Shown here: positions 37,153 to 47,909 of the stretch, piece after piece
Position numbering within the stretch: the first letter of the stretch is position 1
How the letters are laid out: every line of letters starts with the position of its first letter
NCBI GenBank assembly: GCA_024752435.1
Contig: CP103025.1
Coordinates: 2,604,001 to 2,668,000, forward strand
Direction of reading: 5' to 3'
Source of the DNA: Allantophomopsis cytisporea
Taxonomy: Eukaryota > Ascomycota > Leotiomycetes > Phacidiales > Phacidiaceae
DNA length: 64,000 bases
The notes under the pieces: model-generated
Told to the model about the DNA's origin: nothing
Databases searched by the model: none
What the model saw: the letters and a program-made list of their open reading frames with translations, nothing else
Translations under genes and position numbers: made by a program

Positions 37153-37465
37153 CTCTTCGCCTGTGCCTCTTCATCCTCCTCGTCAATGTTGTTTGTGCAA
37201 TATAACGATGCCTGTGCTTTGACTTTGTGCTTCCGGATATACTTATGCTTACGGTATGGTGGGTGTGGTGTGGCTGGGGGCTGAGAGCGAAGGCGAAGGG
37301 GAAGGTGGAAATTCAACTACTGACATACCAAATTCAATGGCTGTTGTTGTTTATTGCTTGGGTCGAGGTCATGGTTGTGGTCATGGGTTATCTCGTGGGT
37401 TATCTCGTGGGCTTTCGAGGATAATCATCGACTGGGCTGATTTGCCTTCACCTTTACCTCCAACT

Positions 37466-37540
37466 TGACCTTTACCTTTTCTTTACCTTTTCTTTACCTT
37501 TTCTTTACCTTTTCTTTACCTTTACCTTCACCTTCACCTT
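37466..37540 (+). repeat. CTTTTCTTTAC 11-mer pyrimidine-rich repeat
   Basis: At least four tandem 11-mers of CTTTTCTTTAC type, flanked by CCTTCA/CCTTTA hexamers. The plus strand is almost pure pyrimidine here. Confidence 0.85.
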
Positions 37541-37755
37541 GTCTATCTGTACCCGTATGTACGTACCTGTACCTGAACCCGAGCTTGTGCCTGTCTGTGC
37601 CTCTCATGTATGCATGCATGTGCCTGGATGTCTTGGGTCAATAGCAGGGGTAAATGTGAATCTGTGCGGATCTTAGCGCTATTCGGTTGGTGAGAAGTGA
37701 GCTCATGAGAGGGGATGGTGATATTTGAATTGTATTCTCTAGAGTCAGAATGCAT

Positions 37756-37810
37756 ATTAGAGTGAGAGTGAGAAGTGAGAGAGAGAAGTGAGAGAGAGAG
37801 AGAGAGTCAG
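37756..37810 (+). repeat. GA-rich microsatellite
   Basis: A purine tract of GAGAGT and GAGAAGT units passing into a perfect (GA) run. Confidence 0.85.
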
Positions 37811-38609
37811 AGTCAACCATGAGCAGAGCAGGTCAATGTCATGTCTGCGGTGAGTATCACAGTGTTGTCTGTGTCAGGACTGCCCATTTGTCACCTCCCT
37901 CCCTTCCTACGGCTACCCTGCCGGACAAGACTTTGATGTCATGATGGTGATGATCTCAATCACCTCACATCGTTGACCCTTGACTCGATGTGATGTGTAT
38001 GGATGATATGATGCGCTGTGCTACGGTGGTGCATCACGAATTTTTTTTTTCCAACACGAGATTGAGCAACGAACATGATTCTCTCGCCCGACTCGGGGCG
38101 CACGACAAGAGATACGATATTATCCTCAATAGAACAGTAAACTCTCCAACTGCCTGTCTCTCTGCCCTCTACAACACCTCCGTACACAGTAAGCACCGCA
38201 TCTCATCCTCCGACTTCATCATCCATGATCACCCCATAGCATAGAATCTCAAAAACGTCTTTCCCCCCCTCTATGATCATGGCATTGATGGACCAGTATG
38301 GAATTAAATGAGAAATTCAATTGCCATTAAACATTTGACTCACCCATTTGATTTGCTGCCCCAAGGAATTGAGGCCTGATCCATCCATGCATCGCTACCC
38401 GGCAATGGCCCAGCACAAACGCCAGTCCGTCGCAGCAGCGCCCCGTCGCCTCGGTCGAAAGAAAACCATCAACTCCACTTCCCTCCGCCGCCGCACGCTG
38501 TGATTCCCATGCTCCAGAAATTTCCAGAGCACATTCAACGTCCATTGCCATGATCCATCGTCCCCTTCATCTCCATCTTCCCACTTCCATCCTTTGTCCC
38601 TCTTTCTGG

Positions 38610-38666
38610 GTGCGTGTGTGCGTGTGTGTGTGCGCCCGCCGTCCTTTGCATCGTTCGTTCGTTCGT
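38610..38666 (+). repeat. GTGTGC and GTTC microsatellites
   Basis: A (GT)-rich run at 38610-38633 is followed by four GTTC tetramers at about 38652-38666. Confidence 0.8.
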
Positions 38667-38963
38667 TGCTCCACGCTGCTTTGCCTCGCCCCTAACGCTG
38701 TCCTTCCGTGCCAGGCACGAGGTTCTGCAATAGCTGGAAGGTAAGATACCTTTTCGGACGCTGGGCTCGAGCCTTTCCGTATGGGGTCGTAGTGAGTGAC
38801 CTTGGCAGGCCTCGGGCGTGGCACTGATTAAAGGCTGCTTATGTCGATGGGGAAATGGTTTCGTTGGAGGAAATCCATGCCTGAATGGGGTGGTTCATTA
38901 CTTTTGCTGTGCATGCATGCATACCTTAGGGTACATGGATTACTTTGTGCGTTTGTAGAGTCT

Positions 38964-39000
38964 CGAGAGAGAGTGAGAGAGTGAGAGAGAGTGAGAGAGA
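38964..39000 (+). repeat. GAGAGT microsatellite
   Basis: Alternating GAGAGA and GAGAGT units, similar in type to the GA tract at 37.8 kb. Confidence 0.8.
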
Positions 39001-39115
39001 CTTCCTGAGAATCTAGGGCTGATCTACTGGGCCTTGCCATCATTCTTGCTCATCTTGTACGCTTCGTGCATTGCTCGCCACAGATGGTATTCAATGGGAG
39101 AATTGCGGGAGAAAT

Positions 39116-39128
39116 GGGGGGGGGGGGG
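39116..39128 (+). repeat. poly-G run of 13
   Basis: Thirteen consecutive G residues; an assembly-error-prone homopolymer. Confidence 0.85.
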
Positions 39129-39803
39129 TGTTTGGGGAATGAAGGGGAGCTTTGGGGCATGTAGGGCGATCTTTTTGTTCTTTTTTTTGTTGGACTTTTG
39201 TGGATGAGTGCAGTTTGGAATTTCGATCTGATCTGAATGTTGAGGTCCATTTGGGACTTCCCCAATTCTATGCCGGTCAAGGGGCATGTTGATATGTTGA
39301 TGATCGTCTCTCAGGAGTGTATACATAATCGATGGTGGGCATATATGCATGTGCCGTATATATGTATGTATGTAGTATGTACGGTCTATCATCTGTATTG
39401 AGTATGTACAAGTAGGTATCGGTGGTATATATGTGCATCATAATATATAGATAGATATACGACTTTGTGGACGTCTACTCCGTCATAGACAGACCTATCA
39501 TATACCTACCTCAGTAGGAATCTCAACGACACCTCTAGAGTTGATTGCGTATCACGTTCTGCATTTAATAGGGAAACTTCGTAAGCTACCAGTATTATAA
39601 TGGCACTACTCCGAGAGGGACCCCACATCAACACCCACCGTTTGTAGCACATAGTCTTATCGAAGTCAAGGGATCTTGTTTACAATACGAAGAGATGGTG
39701 GTGTACAGGAGAAAAGATGACTGAATAGGAGACAATTGATGGAGAAGGAATGTCAAGAAGGGAAGGTTCGGAGATGTAGAGGTTCAAAGGTTGAGTGAGG
39801 TTC

Positions 39804-39852
39804 AGAGGTAGAGGTAGAGGTAGAGGTAGAGGTTGAGGTTGAGGTTGAGGTT
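39804..39852 (+). repeat. GAGGTA/GAGGTT hexamer repeat
   Basis: Eight tandem hexamers, five GAGGTA-like passing into three GAGGTT. On the minus strand they spell a TS dipeptide run, which explains the spurious open frame at 39950-39753. Confidence 0.85.
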
Positions 39853-40253
39853 CCGACATTCATAGATTCAAATGGAGTCGCATATACTATGAAAGTATTT
39901 TGCGACAGCGAGATTGAATGATCATGTATTTGAGCGTCAGAGTGTTCCATCGAGTAGTGTCAAGTGTCGGGTGGTATTCTCATGTGCAGGCGCTAAGAAC
40001 AGATCCCAATCTAATATCCTGGTGAATGTCGAACTCAGAAATAGAGTAATGAATGTGCCCCAGTCTTAAGTAGCAGAGAAGGTCGGGTAGTGCGAGGGTA
40101 GTATGAAGTAGTGTAGTATGGTATGACAGGGGTGAGTTGAGTTGAAGTGAGGTGAGTTGAATTGATTTGAAGAGAGAAAGGGAATGAGAGTTGAGTAGGT
40201 AGTTGAAAGACTACTTACCCACTTGACTACGAAGACTCTGAAGACTATGAATA

Positions 40254-40290
40254 TAATGAAAACCATGAAAACCATGAAAACCATGAAAAG
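40254..40290 (+). repeat. AACCATGAA 9-mer repeat
   Basis: Three perfect and one diverged 9-mer of AACCATGAA type. Read on the minus strand they give a MVF tripeptide run. Confidence 0.85.
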
Positions 40291-40521
40291 TATGCAAGAC
40301 ATAGATGCCATAGAATAAGGGGCAACACAAAGTAAAGGTAAGGTACAAGAGTAACGAATGTACTCTACCTCTCTATTACCTAAGCACTGAATGGATATTT
40401 TATATTTCGTATGTTTATATGTATTCGTGTGTATGTGTATCGTACTTTGAACTTCATATCTTGTCCTGTCGAATACGGTGTAGTACTGGCATTGATGCGG
40501 TACCGCGCACCAGAGCATCAA

Positions 40522-40553
40522 AGCCAGCCAGCCAGCCAGCCAGTCAGCCAGTC
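40522..40553 (+). repeat. AGCC tetramer microsatellite
   Basis: Five perfect AGCC units followed by diverged AGTC and AGCC copies. Confidence 0.85.
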
Positions 40554-41390
40554 CGTAACAAATCCAAGCCCCAAGCTCCAAACCCCCTCGAATTACTCGG
40601 CTTGGCTGCTGTGAGACTACATCATTTACATTGTCACAGGCCTATCAGAGTTCGTTATTAGATCATAAGCGTTCTGCAATGCTTGGAGAGGACCTGAGAG
40701 CACCGAGAGAAGCTGAAGGGAGTACCTGAGCGTATCTACTGTAGTTCTAGTCGGATGTGCTAGAGCATGTTGACATGAATAAGGTTGCTGACCCTTTTTC
40801 TTTTCATCACAATGCACCAGGTCCATGTGCATATGGTGAGGGTGAGATCGTGCTGTTGGGTATGAGAACATGAGAAGGAGCATGTCAGCATGTGAGCATG
40901 TGAGCAATATGCCTTTCAATACCGAGTATCTCTATCTACATCGATGTCTCCATCTCTCTACGTATCTACTTTGCACTCGACGCACTATGCAATACTTTTC
41001 AATCACTCAATCAATTGGAGGAGAAACCAATCAATCAAAGCAATCAATTAAAGCAAATCATATTAACGGACTTATACACCCGCGCCGCATTGTCCTTCTA
41101 TCACACAAAGTGCACAGGCCTCCCCACTCGCTCATTCACACAATCGAACTCGACCATCTATCCGTCCATCCATCTCGACTCTTTCTCTCTCGCATGCACA
41201 CACCATCTATCCATCTATTCATCCATCTAGCTATCAAACCTCTGATATGACCTACGTAATTCAACATATTACGACCATCGTGCCTTTTGTGCTTCTCAAT
41301 CATAAACCCTAAATGATCTTGTTCTTTCTACCTTTCGCAGTTCTCATGTGACTCTGTTCATTCGTGATGATGGGGTACCAAGTGCAATTC

Positions 41391-42819
41391 TCTCATAGCC
41401 ACTCACGCATTCACTCACTCACTCTCTTTTCCCCCCTCTTCTCCCTCTCCAACCTAACCAACTCTCTCACCTTTACATATCCTCCTCAAGAATCAACATA
41501 GTAACATCTTTCATTGACCTCGCCCTTATTACCATCATTTGGTCATTTGGTCATCTTGCCATTTATCATCTTGTCACACTGACATTTGGCCTTGTTCTGC
41601 AATCGTTAATTACATATTACATCCAACAGAGACAACATATACTCTTCTACACCTTTTCAAGCGCTACAACCAGGCCCTTCCACTGCTCCTCTCAATATAG
41701 CCCATCAAAGAAGACCCCAAGGAAAGGAAGAGGACCCTCACAAATCCTTCCTCATCAACCATCTTCTTCCATTTGGTAGATCCCAAATTAATTCACGGTC
41801 GCAAGGGTCCCCCTCCCCCAGCATCATTGCGACTAACCGCTATTCACACACACTCACATATTAAACTGGGGGTCCCTCTACTACCTAACCGTGTGGCTCC
41901 GAGAGTGGATCCCACCGTGGAAACGACTCCTTTCGCTACTACACAGTACACACTCACTACTCGGACTCTTCGACAGTGACTGACTGAGCCTATGCTTATG
42001 CCTGTGTCTGTGCCTGGTGTGTGCCTGGTGTCGCCCATCGAATCCATCGTCGAAGGGTGTTTGCTGCTGTTGTTGCTCAACTCATACCCACACTGACACT
42101 CCTCCTCCGTCTTTGCTGGGGAGAAAGAGTAGAGAAAGAAGTCCGTCACCAAACCCGGCTTGTCAACTTTGTCTCCGGATATACAATTCATCTCTGAACA
42201 TTCACGCTCTCTCTCATACTCTTGCAGTCACACTCGCTTTAACTCAGCTCAACTCAACTGAACTCACTCTCGCTCGCTCACTCATCTCACCAACGCTCTC
42301 TCCCCCCCCCAAATATCTCCTAACTCGCTTTCTCTCGTTTCAGCCAATCTCAACCATCGCGATTTTCGACGACCACTTAATTCGTAATTTTGATCGAATC
42401 TTCCCGTCCCATCCTGGTGGACAATAATTCCAATAATCTTGCAGCGACGAGATCTCAGATTACCTTGCACTTGAAGTGTTGGGCCGGAAACTGCTGGTGG
42501 AATAACAAGATCCATTGTTGGGATACCGATTCGATAATACAAACGAACCCAAACCACAACGCCGATATCGACGACTGCTGGATCGAGCCGTCTTCCTCGA
42601 CATTAAACATTCAATTAACCTTCTTGCGCTCACTATACCACGAACAACTACCCAATTACTACCTCGAATTTGTTTGTGTTCTCAATATGCTCTTGTAGCA
42701 TCGCGACAAGTTATTGGCGCAGAACGCCCGACATCTTTCAACAACCCGAAGCGAAATTATCTTATCCCTTTCCTTTTTTTTTTTGACTCGATCGACCTCC
42801 GAGAGGCTCTCGAAATATC
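41391..42819 (+). promoter_or_regulatory. pyrimidine-rich leader and promoter region of kelch-type gene
   Basis: The last 1.4 kb before the kelch-type start codon is rich in C and T, with TCACTCACTC, CCTCC and CTCTCTC stretches, as in long 5' UTRs of filamentous fungi. Several short upstream open frames occur (for example 42390-42698 and 42515-42919), so leader-based translational control is possible. An in-frame TGA lies 36 bp before the chosen ATG. Transcript start not determined. Confidence 0.4.
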
Positions 42820-45168
42820 ATGGCACCTCCAAGTCCAGAGGTGCCGCTGGACGATGCATGCACGGCCATATACGACAACACTTTATATGCGTACTCGAAA
42901 GACGCATTTCAATCCTTGAAATTAGAAGACGGCGCAGAATGGAAGACCTTATCGATGGGCATGTCTGTGGAAAATGGGGTTTGTGTGAAGGCTACTCCCG
43001 ACGACGACTCCAATCCGGACGCTTTGTACATCGTTGGAGGACGCGCAAACGATAGCATGATTGGTACTTACTCTGGATTACAACGATATGATTTCAGCAA
43101 GAGCGCTTGGGATATCATCGATTACCAAGGAGGAAAGGATGTCACTATGAATCGAACTTACCACAGCGCGACATTCTTGAATGCAACCGCCTCCATCCTG
43201 ATATATGCGGGAAGCACGGAGAACTCTATGTCATTATCATCTCAAACATTTACTATTGATACCTCCGCAGATTATGCTGTACTGTCATACGAATCGGGTG
43301 ACGCGCCACCTGCGATTGCTCCCCTACTCATGCCATGGTCGGACAGCGAAGCGGTGATGGTGGGAGGAACTGATACCAATACGAAGGTTGTGGTATTCAA
43401 CCCGTCAAACAAGATGTGGATAGACTCGAACACTACTTTGGCAGCACCGTTGAGAAACAGTTCATATGTCAAGGGAGTGCTAGTTGACGGTGATGATGGA
43501 AGCAAGAGCTTGATCACCTTTGATATGACCGTCTCCCCAAACTCAGTCAACCGAACAGTCTTACTCGATGCCAATTCAGATCCTGTGTCAAGCTCCACAC
43601 CGATTAGCTCGAGATCGCTCGTCGAAGCCAGTTCCGAGGAATTTGAACAACCGGCAAAGAAGCGTGTCAAGAGAGACTTGACCCTTTCAAATTGGCCCAC
43701 ATACAACGACACATTGGCTCCAACAACCACCCGCTCTGGATATTCTGTCGCATTCGATGCTGGCAGCGGCTTAGTGATTGGAGCAGGAGGAAATGACGAT
43801 GACACTCTGTGCATGTTCGAAACCAAAAGTAACGCTTGGATGAATGCAACTGCAGAACTCGGCAGTGCCTCAGCTTCCCAGGTCGTCTTGGGATCCGGTA
43901 GCACAGACTCTAACTCAACATCTGCCACTGCGACAAGCTCATCGGCTGCTGTTGACGATCAAGCTGAATCCCGTGCTATCTCTATGAAAATCCTTGCTGC
44001 CGTTCTCTCTTCAGTTCTCGGTCTCGCAGCTCTTCTCCTAATCTGCCTTTTACTCCTCCGTTGGCGGGCAAAGCGGAAGATGTTCCAAGATGCTGGACAT
44101 GCTCGTCGTGCATCTGGCGTACCGGTCGATGACGAAAAGGCAGGACTAGATTTCAGTGATCGAGCACCCCCTAGTTATACGGTTCCACAACAAAGCCGCT
44201 ACCGACCCGGCCATGGGCAACAAGATTCCGTGTCGAGCATGGCAATTCTCATGGGCCGTATTGGTCCAGGTCACCAACGTGGCTATGACAAAGAAAATGG
44301 ATCCATTGCCTCCAACTCCTCATCAGTCTTCAACCAGAAATACAAGACGGCCATATCGTCTCCTGTTCTCACAAGCCCTACAGGCAATGTGATCGCCAAA
44401 CCTAATGCAGCTGCACCTCCTAGACCTCGACGAGGCGAGAAGGATGCCTCCTTTGTTGCGACGGAGGAAAACCCTCGTCCTCGCGGTTCTAACGGTCCCC
44501 GTCGGGGTAGCGCACGCCGTTCTTCAGGATGGAACAGATACTGGTCTGGTGGTTCAGCAATGAACATCCTTGGGTTTGGATCAAAGCGTACCACCATCTC
44601 TTCTGATCGATCGTCCTTTACCGAATCTCGATCAGCTATAGTGCCGCCATTACAAATCCCACAAGCAGCGGATCTACATCTTAGCAGAGTGCATTCGAAC
44701 TCGCCTACCGTAAGCCAAACCAACTTCACACTGCGCGAACCTTCGAGTGCGACTCTCGAGCGGACTGTCAGTGAAGTCTCCTCAGATGATGACTTCGATG
44801 ACCGTCGCGATGAGTATTCGTCGGGAGTTCCATCTTCAGTGAATTCTTGGCCTCCCAGTCGACTCAACGCTCCTTGGGGTAATGGCAGATCGAGCAATGC
44901 TTACACTGAGAGTAATTACGAGCCGGAAGTTGGGCTCTCAATGCCTCGAAAGTCGGATGATCATCCACCGTTGCCAATTCAGGGGCACACTCTAGGAGTA
45001 CCTGAAAAGGAGCGAGACGTTAGCCAATACACGGAAAGTAGTTATGGGGGTGACCCAGAGATGGAGCAGCACCCACCACTGCCTATTCAGGGTCACCAGG
45101 AGGAGGAGGAAGGACGACGAAGTGATATGAGTTGGTTGAATCTTGGTGTCGATGGAGAGAAGAAGTAG
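42820..45168 (+). CDS. kelch/beta-propeller single-pass membrane protein
   Basis: A single-exon gene of 782 residues. Residues 1-370 form an ectodomain-like region with kelch/galactose-oxidase-type features (LYIVGGR, ILIYAGS, AVMVGGT, VIGAGGN) and many N-x-S/T sequons. Residues about 387-412 are one strong transmembrane helix (ILAAVLSSVLGLAALLLICL) followed by a basic RWRAKRKM stop-transfer. The cytosolic tail of about 370 residues is Ser/Pro/Arg-rich and disordered, with repeated HPPLPIQGH motifs near the end (two copies). A dibasic KKRVKR at 280-285 sits between two halves of the propeller and could be a Kex2 site. No N-terminal signal peptide is visible, so the helix may act as a signal anchor. 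Fungal homologues exist with this architecture; their function is not known to me. Confidence 0.88.
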   Translation: MAPPSPEVPLDDACTAIYDNTLYAYSKDAFQSLKLEDGAEWKTLSMGMSVENGVCVKATPDDDSNPDALYIVGGRANDSMIGTYSGLQRYDFSKSAWDIIDYQGGKDVTMNRTYHSATFLNATASILIYAGSTENSMSLSSQTFTIDTSADYAVLSYESGDAPPAIAPLLMPWSDSEAVMVGGTDTNTKVVVFNPSNKMWIDSNTTLAAPLRNSSYVKGVLVDGDDGSKSLITFDMTVSPNSVNRTVLLDANSDPVSSSTPISSRSLVEASSEEFEQPAKKRVKRDLTLSNWPTYNDTLAPTTTRSGYSVAFDAGSGLVIGAGGNDDDTLCMFETKSNAWMNATAELGSASASQVVLGSGSTDSNSTSATATSSSAAVDDQAESRAISMKILAAVLSSVLGLAALLLICLLLLRWRAKRKMFQDAGHARRASGVPVDDEKAGLDFSDRAPPSYTVPQQSRYRPGHGQQDSVSSMAILMGRIGPGHQRGYDKENGSIASNSSSVFNQKYKTAISSPVLTSPTGNVIAKPNAAAPPRPRRGEKDASFVATEENPRPRGSNGPRRGSARRSSGWNRYWSGGSAMNILGFGSKRTTISSDRSSFTESRSAIVPPLQIPQAADLHLSRVHSNSPTVSQTNFTLREPSSATLERTVSEVSSDDDFDDRRDEYSSGVPSSVNSWPPSRLNAPWGNGRSSNAYTESNYEPEVGLSMPRKSDDHPPLPIQGHTLGVPEKERDVSQYTESSYGGDPEMEQHPPLPIQGHQEEEEGRRSDMSWLNLGVDGEKK

Positions 45169-46054
45169 AAGAAAGTCGGAAAGCTCATTCAATGGCGTTT
45201 TTATTTATTTTGGGAACCACACACAATGTCTCTTTTTTATCGCTAGTCCACCGTTGACTAATACCTCTACTACCTACTACCTCTCTTATCCTCATCATTT
45301 GTTGCATGCATATATTTTCTCTTTTTTTTTTTTGGCATTTCAAGTTCCGGTTTTGCAAAAAAAAAAGATTTCCAGCGGGGAGTTCTTGATGTTTGTTCGT
45401 CTTTTGTATTCTGAGCGTTCTCTACACCTTCTATTTCTGTTCTCTCTCTCTGTCTCTCTCTCCCCGCGTTTTTGATTGTTGTATAGCTATCAGCGTCAAG
45501 CTTCCTAGCTTCGTTGTCGTCTCACGGCTTCTCACTCTCCACCGCCTCTCTTGCTGATACTGTTCCATCGTCCTTTTTGTTCGAGGTTCTTTTTTTTCTT
45601 CTTCGGCGTGCCACCTAGTGATACCTCTCGCGAATCCCTCCCCTTTTTTTTCGTCCGTATCGTCTTTTGTTTGATTGTTGGAGCTTTTCATGGTTTTTTG
45701 TCTGAAGTCTTGGGAGCATTTCTTGGTGCGTTTGGGGTTGTGTATTTTGTGGGGATTGGTTGATGGGAGGGGAGGGAGAGGTGGGAGAGTAGATACGGTA
45801 TTATTAATCGTGTGTCAAGGATTTTGTGGATTTGTCTTTTGTGATTTGATTTGTGAAGTGTGACTGTGCGAAAGAAACATATCATCCTCCCAAGACTATC
45901 GAAGATCTGTGATATTAGAGTGCATTTACTGCCTTAAATGCTGTAGAAGATCTGCTCAGTATCAGACAATCTCCAAAAGATCCTTGTATTGACTCTATAT
46001 CCAACCCCATTTACCCGTCAAATCTATCCTATCTCCATGTGTACATACGCCCAT
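45169..46054. other. intergenic region between convergent genes
   Basis: 886 bp between the stop codons of the kelch-type gene (plus) and the monooxygenase gene (minus). T-rich runs (for example 45321-45333, 45589-45598 and 45645-45652) and CT microsatellites suggest two 3' UTRs. No gene seen. Confidence 0.6.
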
Positions 46055-47909
46055 TTAAGCCTCAGCCACAGCCACCCCATCGACATTTTTCTGATCCGTC
46101 TCTCCATTAACACGTTCCAAGAACTCACTCACCAATCCCCTATAATCCTCCGGCCCATAAGCCTCAACAATCTCCCTCACACCTCCCTTCCTCCATCTAT
46201 TCAACCCTAGATCTCCCAACAACAAATCAAAATAAGGCAAATCATCAAACGCAAAATCCGGGAATCTCGCTCCAAACCCTTCCGGGCATCTCCAGCGCCC
46301 GAATCGCGAGTGAAGGACAGTCTCATACGTCGTTTCCGGCGAGGGCGAAGGCTGAATGGAAAGCTTGTTTCCTAGATACGCCGTAATCCACAGCGCCTGC
46401 ATCTGCGCCGTGGTCGTCGTGGCGATAGTCATGAGCGACCCGGCGAATGCGATGTTGTGCTGGGGAAGAGTGGACAGGGGTGCCATGAAGCGGTACAGTC
46501 TATATGGCTCCAACGCCTCGACGGCTAGCTTTGTGGGCAGTGGCTTGGCCTTTGGGTTGGGGACTGGTTGGTCTCGGAGGCCAGGGAACGTGGTGAAGAT
46601 TTCGTTGTCGGCTTTTTCGATCAGAGCAGATGGTGGCTGGGGGCTTAGATGCGGGAGACCTAGATCGCCCTCGAGACCTTCTGGGAGGAACTTGAAGGGG
46701 GTCGTGTGGCGCCAGCCGGTTGCGCAGATGAGGGCATCGGTTGGGAGGGAGGTTCCATTGGTCAAATTTACTGATTTGTGGGATAGGTCGGAGATGTCTG
46801 AGATGTGCACCTTTACTTGGCCGTTGCGGACGAGGTCGAAAAAGTCAGTTGGGTAGTTGAGAATGCTCAGGCCGGAGGCTGTGAAGAAAGGGTCGGACCA
46901 AGGCTTGAGCTTCTTCGTCTCTGGGTGCTTGTCGTATTTATTAAAATTCAAGAGATCACCGCGCAAGATAGCCCAGAAAACCTTCACGACTTTTCGACCA
47001 ACGAAAGTGCCATGTAAAAAGTTTCGGATCTTGCTATAGCCATCTGCTGAACCCCATATGCAAGGTGAGAGGAAGGTGATTAGACGAGTGTGGACAACTT
47101 TCTCAAGCCATTTCTTGAATGGAGTCACGTATGGTGGTGCCATCCAATAGGGGCCATGGCCAGATTCTGATAGGAAAACATTAGAGTTTATCAACAGTAT
47201 TCAGATGCGAAACTTACCTCTGATAACCCAATTGACCTTGATCCCTTTCGTGGCATACGCATACACAGCATCCCAAGCTGATTTAGTTCCACCAAAAACC
47301 ACAACACTAGTCGACGTTTCAAGAGTATCAGAATTCTCCATGAGGTCTCTCGTATGAAAGAGAGAGGCATCAAAATCCTCGGTACCAACAAATTCAGGCA
47401 CAAATGCTTGAGATGTCAAGCCAGTTGCTACAATTAACTTCTCAGTCATCAATTTAGCTTCAATTCCACCAATATTGTACGTTACAAGCCATCCTTCATT
47501 GCCAATCTTCTCCACAGTAGATACTTTGGCCTCAAACCGAATGTTGCGGTAAAAGTCGAATGTTTTGGCATATGCTGTAAGATAATGATGTATAACATGA
47601 CCGGGGATAAATTGGCCAGGTTGAACTCCAAATTCCTCCGTTGTCATTGGAAAGTCGCTATACTCGTATGTACCAAGCATATTATTTGTTTTCAGACCGG
47701 AGTAAAGGCGATGCGAGGCCCATACCCCTCCTATCGTAGGAGCGTCCTCGAGGATAACGACTTTGGCATCTGGATTGACATCGAGGTATGTCTTGGCCGC
47801 GACCAATCCATGAGTTCCTGTCAATACGAATCAACATTGGATGATTCACAAACTGTTGTGTGTGATTAATCTTACCTGCACCTATGATCACCAGTTCAGC
47901 GGTCTCCAT
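46055..47909 (-). CDS. FAD-dependent monooxygenase (FMO-like)
   Basis: A class B flavin monooxygenase of 581 residues, from three exons in phase: 47909-47876, 47817-47218 and 47166-46055. Exon 1 encodes only 11 full codons, METAELVIIGA. Joined to exon 2 it completes the FAD-binding Rossmann motif GAGTHG. A second dinucleotide motif, VVVFGGTKSAWDAV (GGxxSA type), fits NADPH binding. The stretch ICATGWRHTTPF matches the ATGY-like motif common in FMOs. No signal peptide. It is flanked by unrelated genes, so no cluster partner is evident. The substrate is unknown; family members oxygenate amines, sulfides or ketones (Baeyer-Villiger). Confidence 0.9.

Larger units (their letters stand above)
36001..38600. 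other. gene desert, second part, repeat-rich
   Basis: About 2.6 kb with no gene I can support. Overlapping frames such as 35564-36226 and 36042-36326 on plus and 36218-35970 on minus have no family feature. From 36.8 kb onward short tandem repeats dominate; the clearest are listed separately. Confidence 0.55.
38601..41390. other. gene desert, third part, repeat-rich
   Basis: About 2.8 kb with many microsatellites and no supported gene. The minus-strand frames of 171 codons (40581-40066) and 122 codons (39392-39024) are built largely from repeats (runs of MVF or PPPP) and look like chance. Confidence 0.55.

Noticed and set aside
39753..39950. TS-repeat open frame on the minus strand
   Set aside because: Entirely explained by the GAGGTA/GAGGTT hexamer microsatellite.
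40066..40581. 171-codon minus-strand open frame
   Set aside because: Built largely of tandem repeats (MVF and SxxN runs); no protein-like remainder.
36800..41230. Tandem repeats considered as CRISPR or satellite arrays
   Set aside because: Units are 2-13 bp with no unique spacers; ordinary microsatellites of a eukaryotic genome.
43272..43928. 218-codon minus-strand open frame
   Set aside because: Antisense to the kelch-type coding exon.
46356..46856. 166-codon plus-strand open frame
   Set aside because: Antisense to the conserved monooxygenase exon 3.
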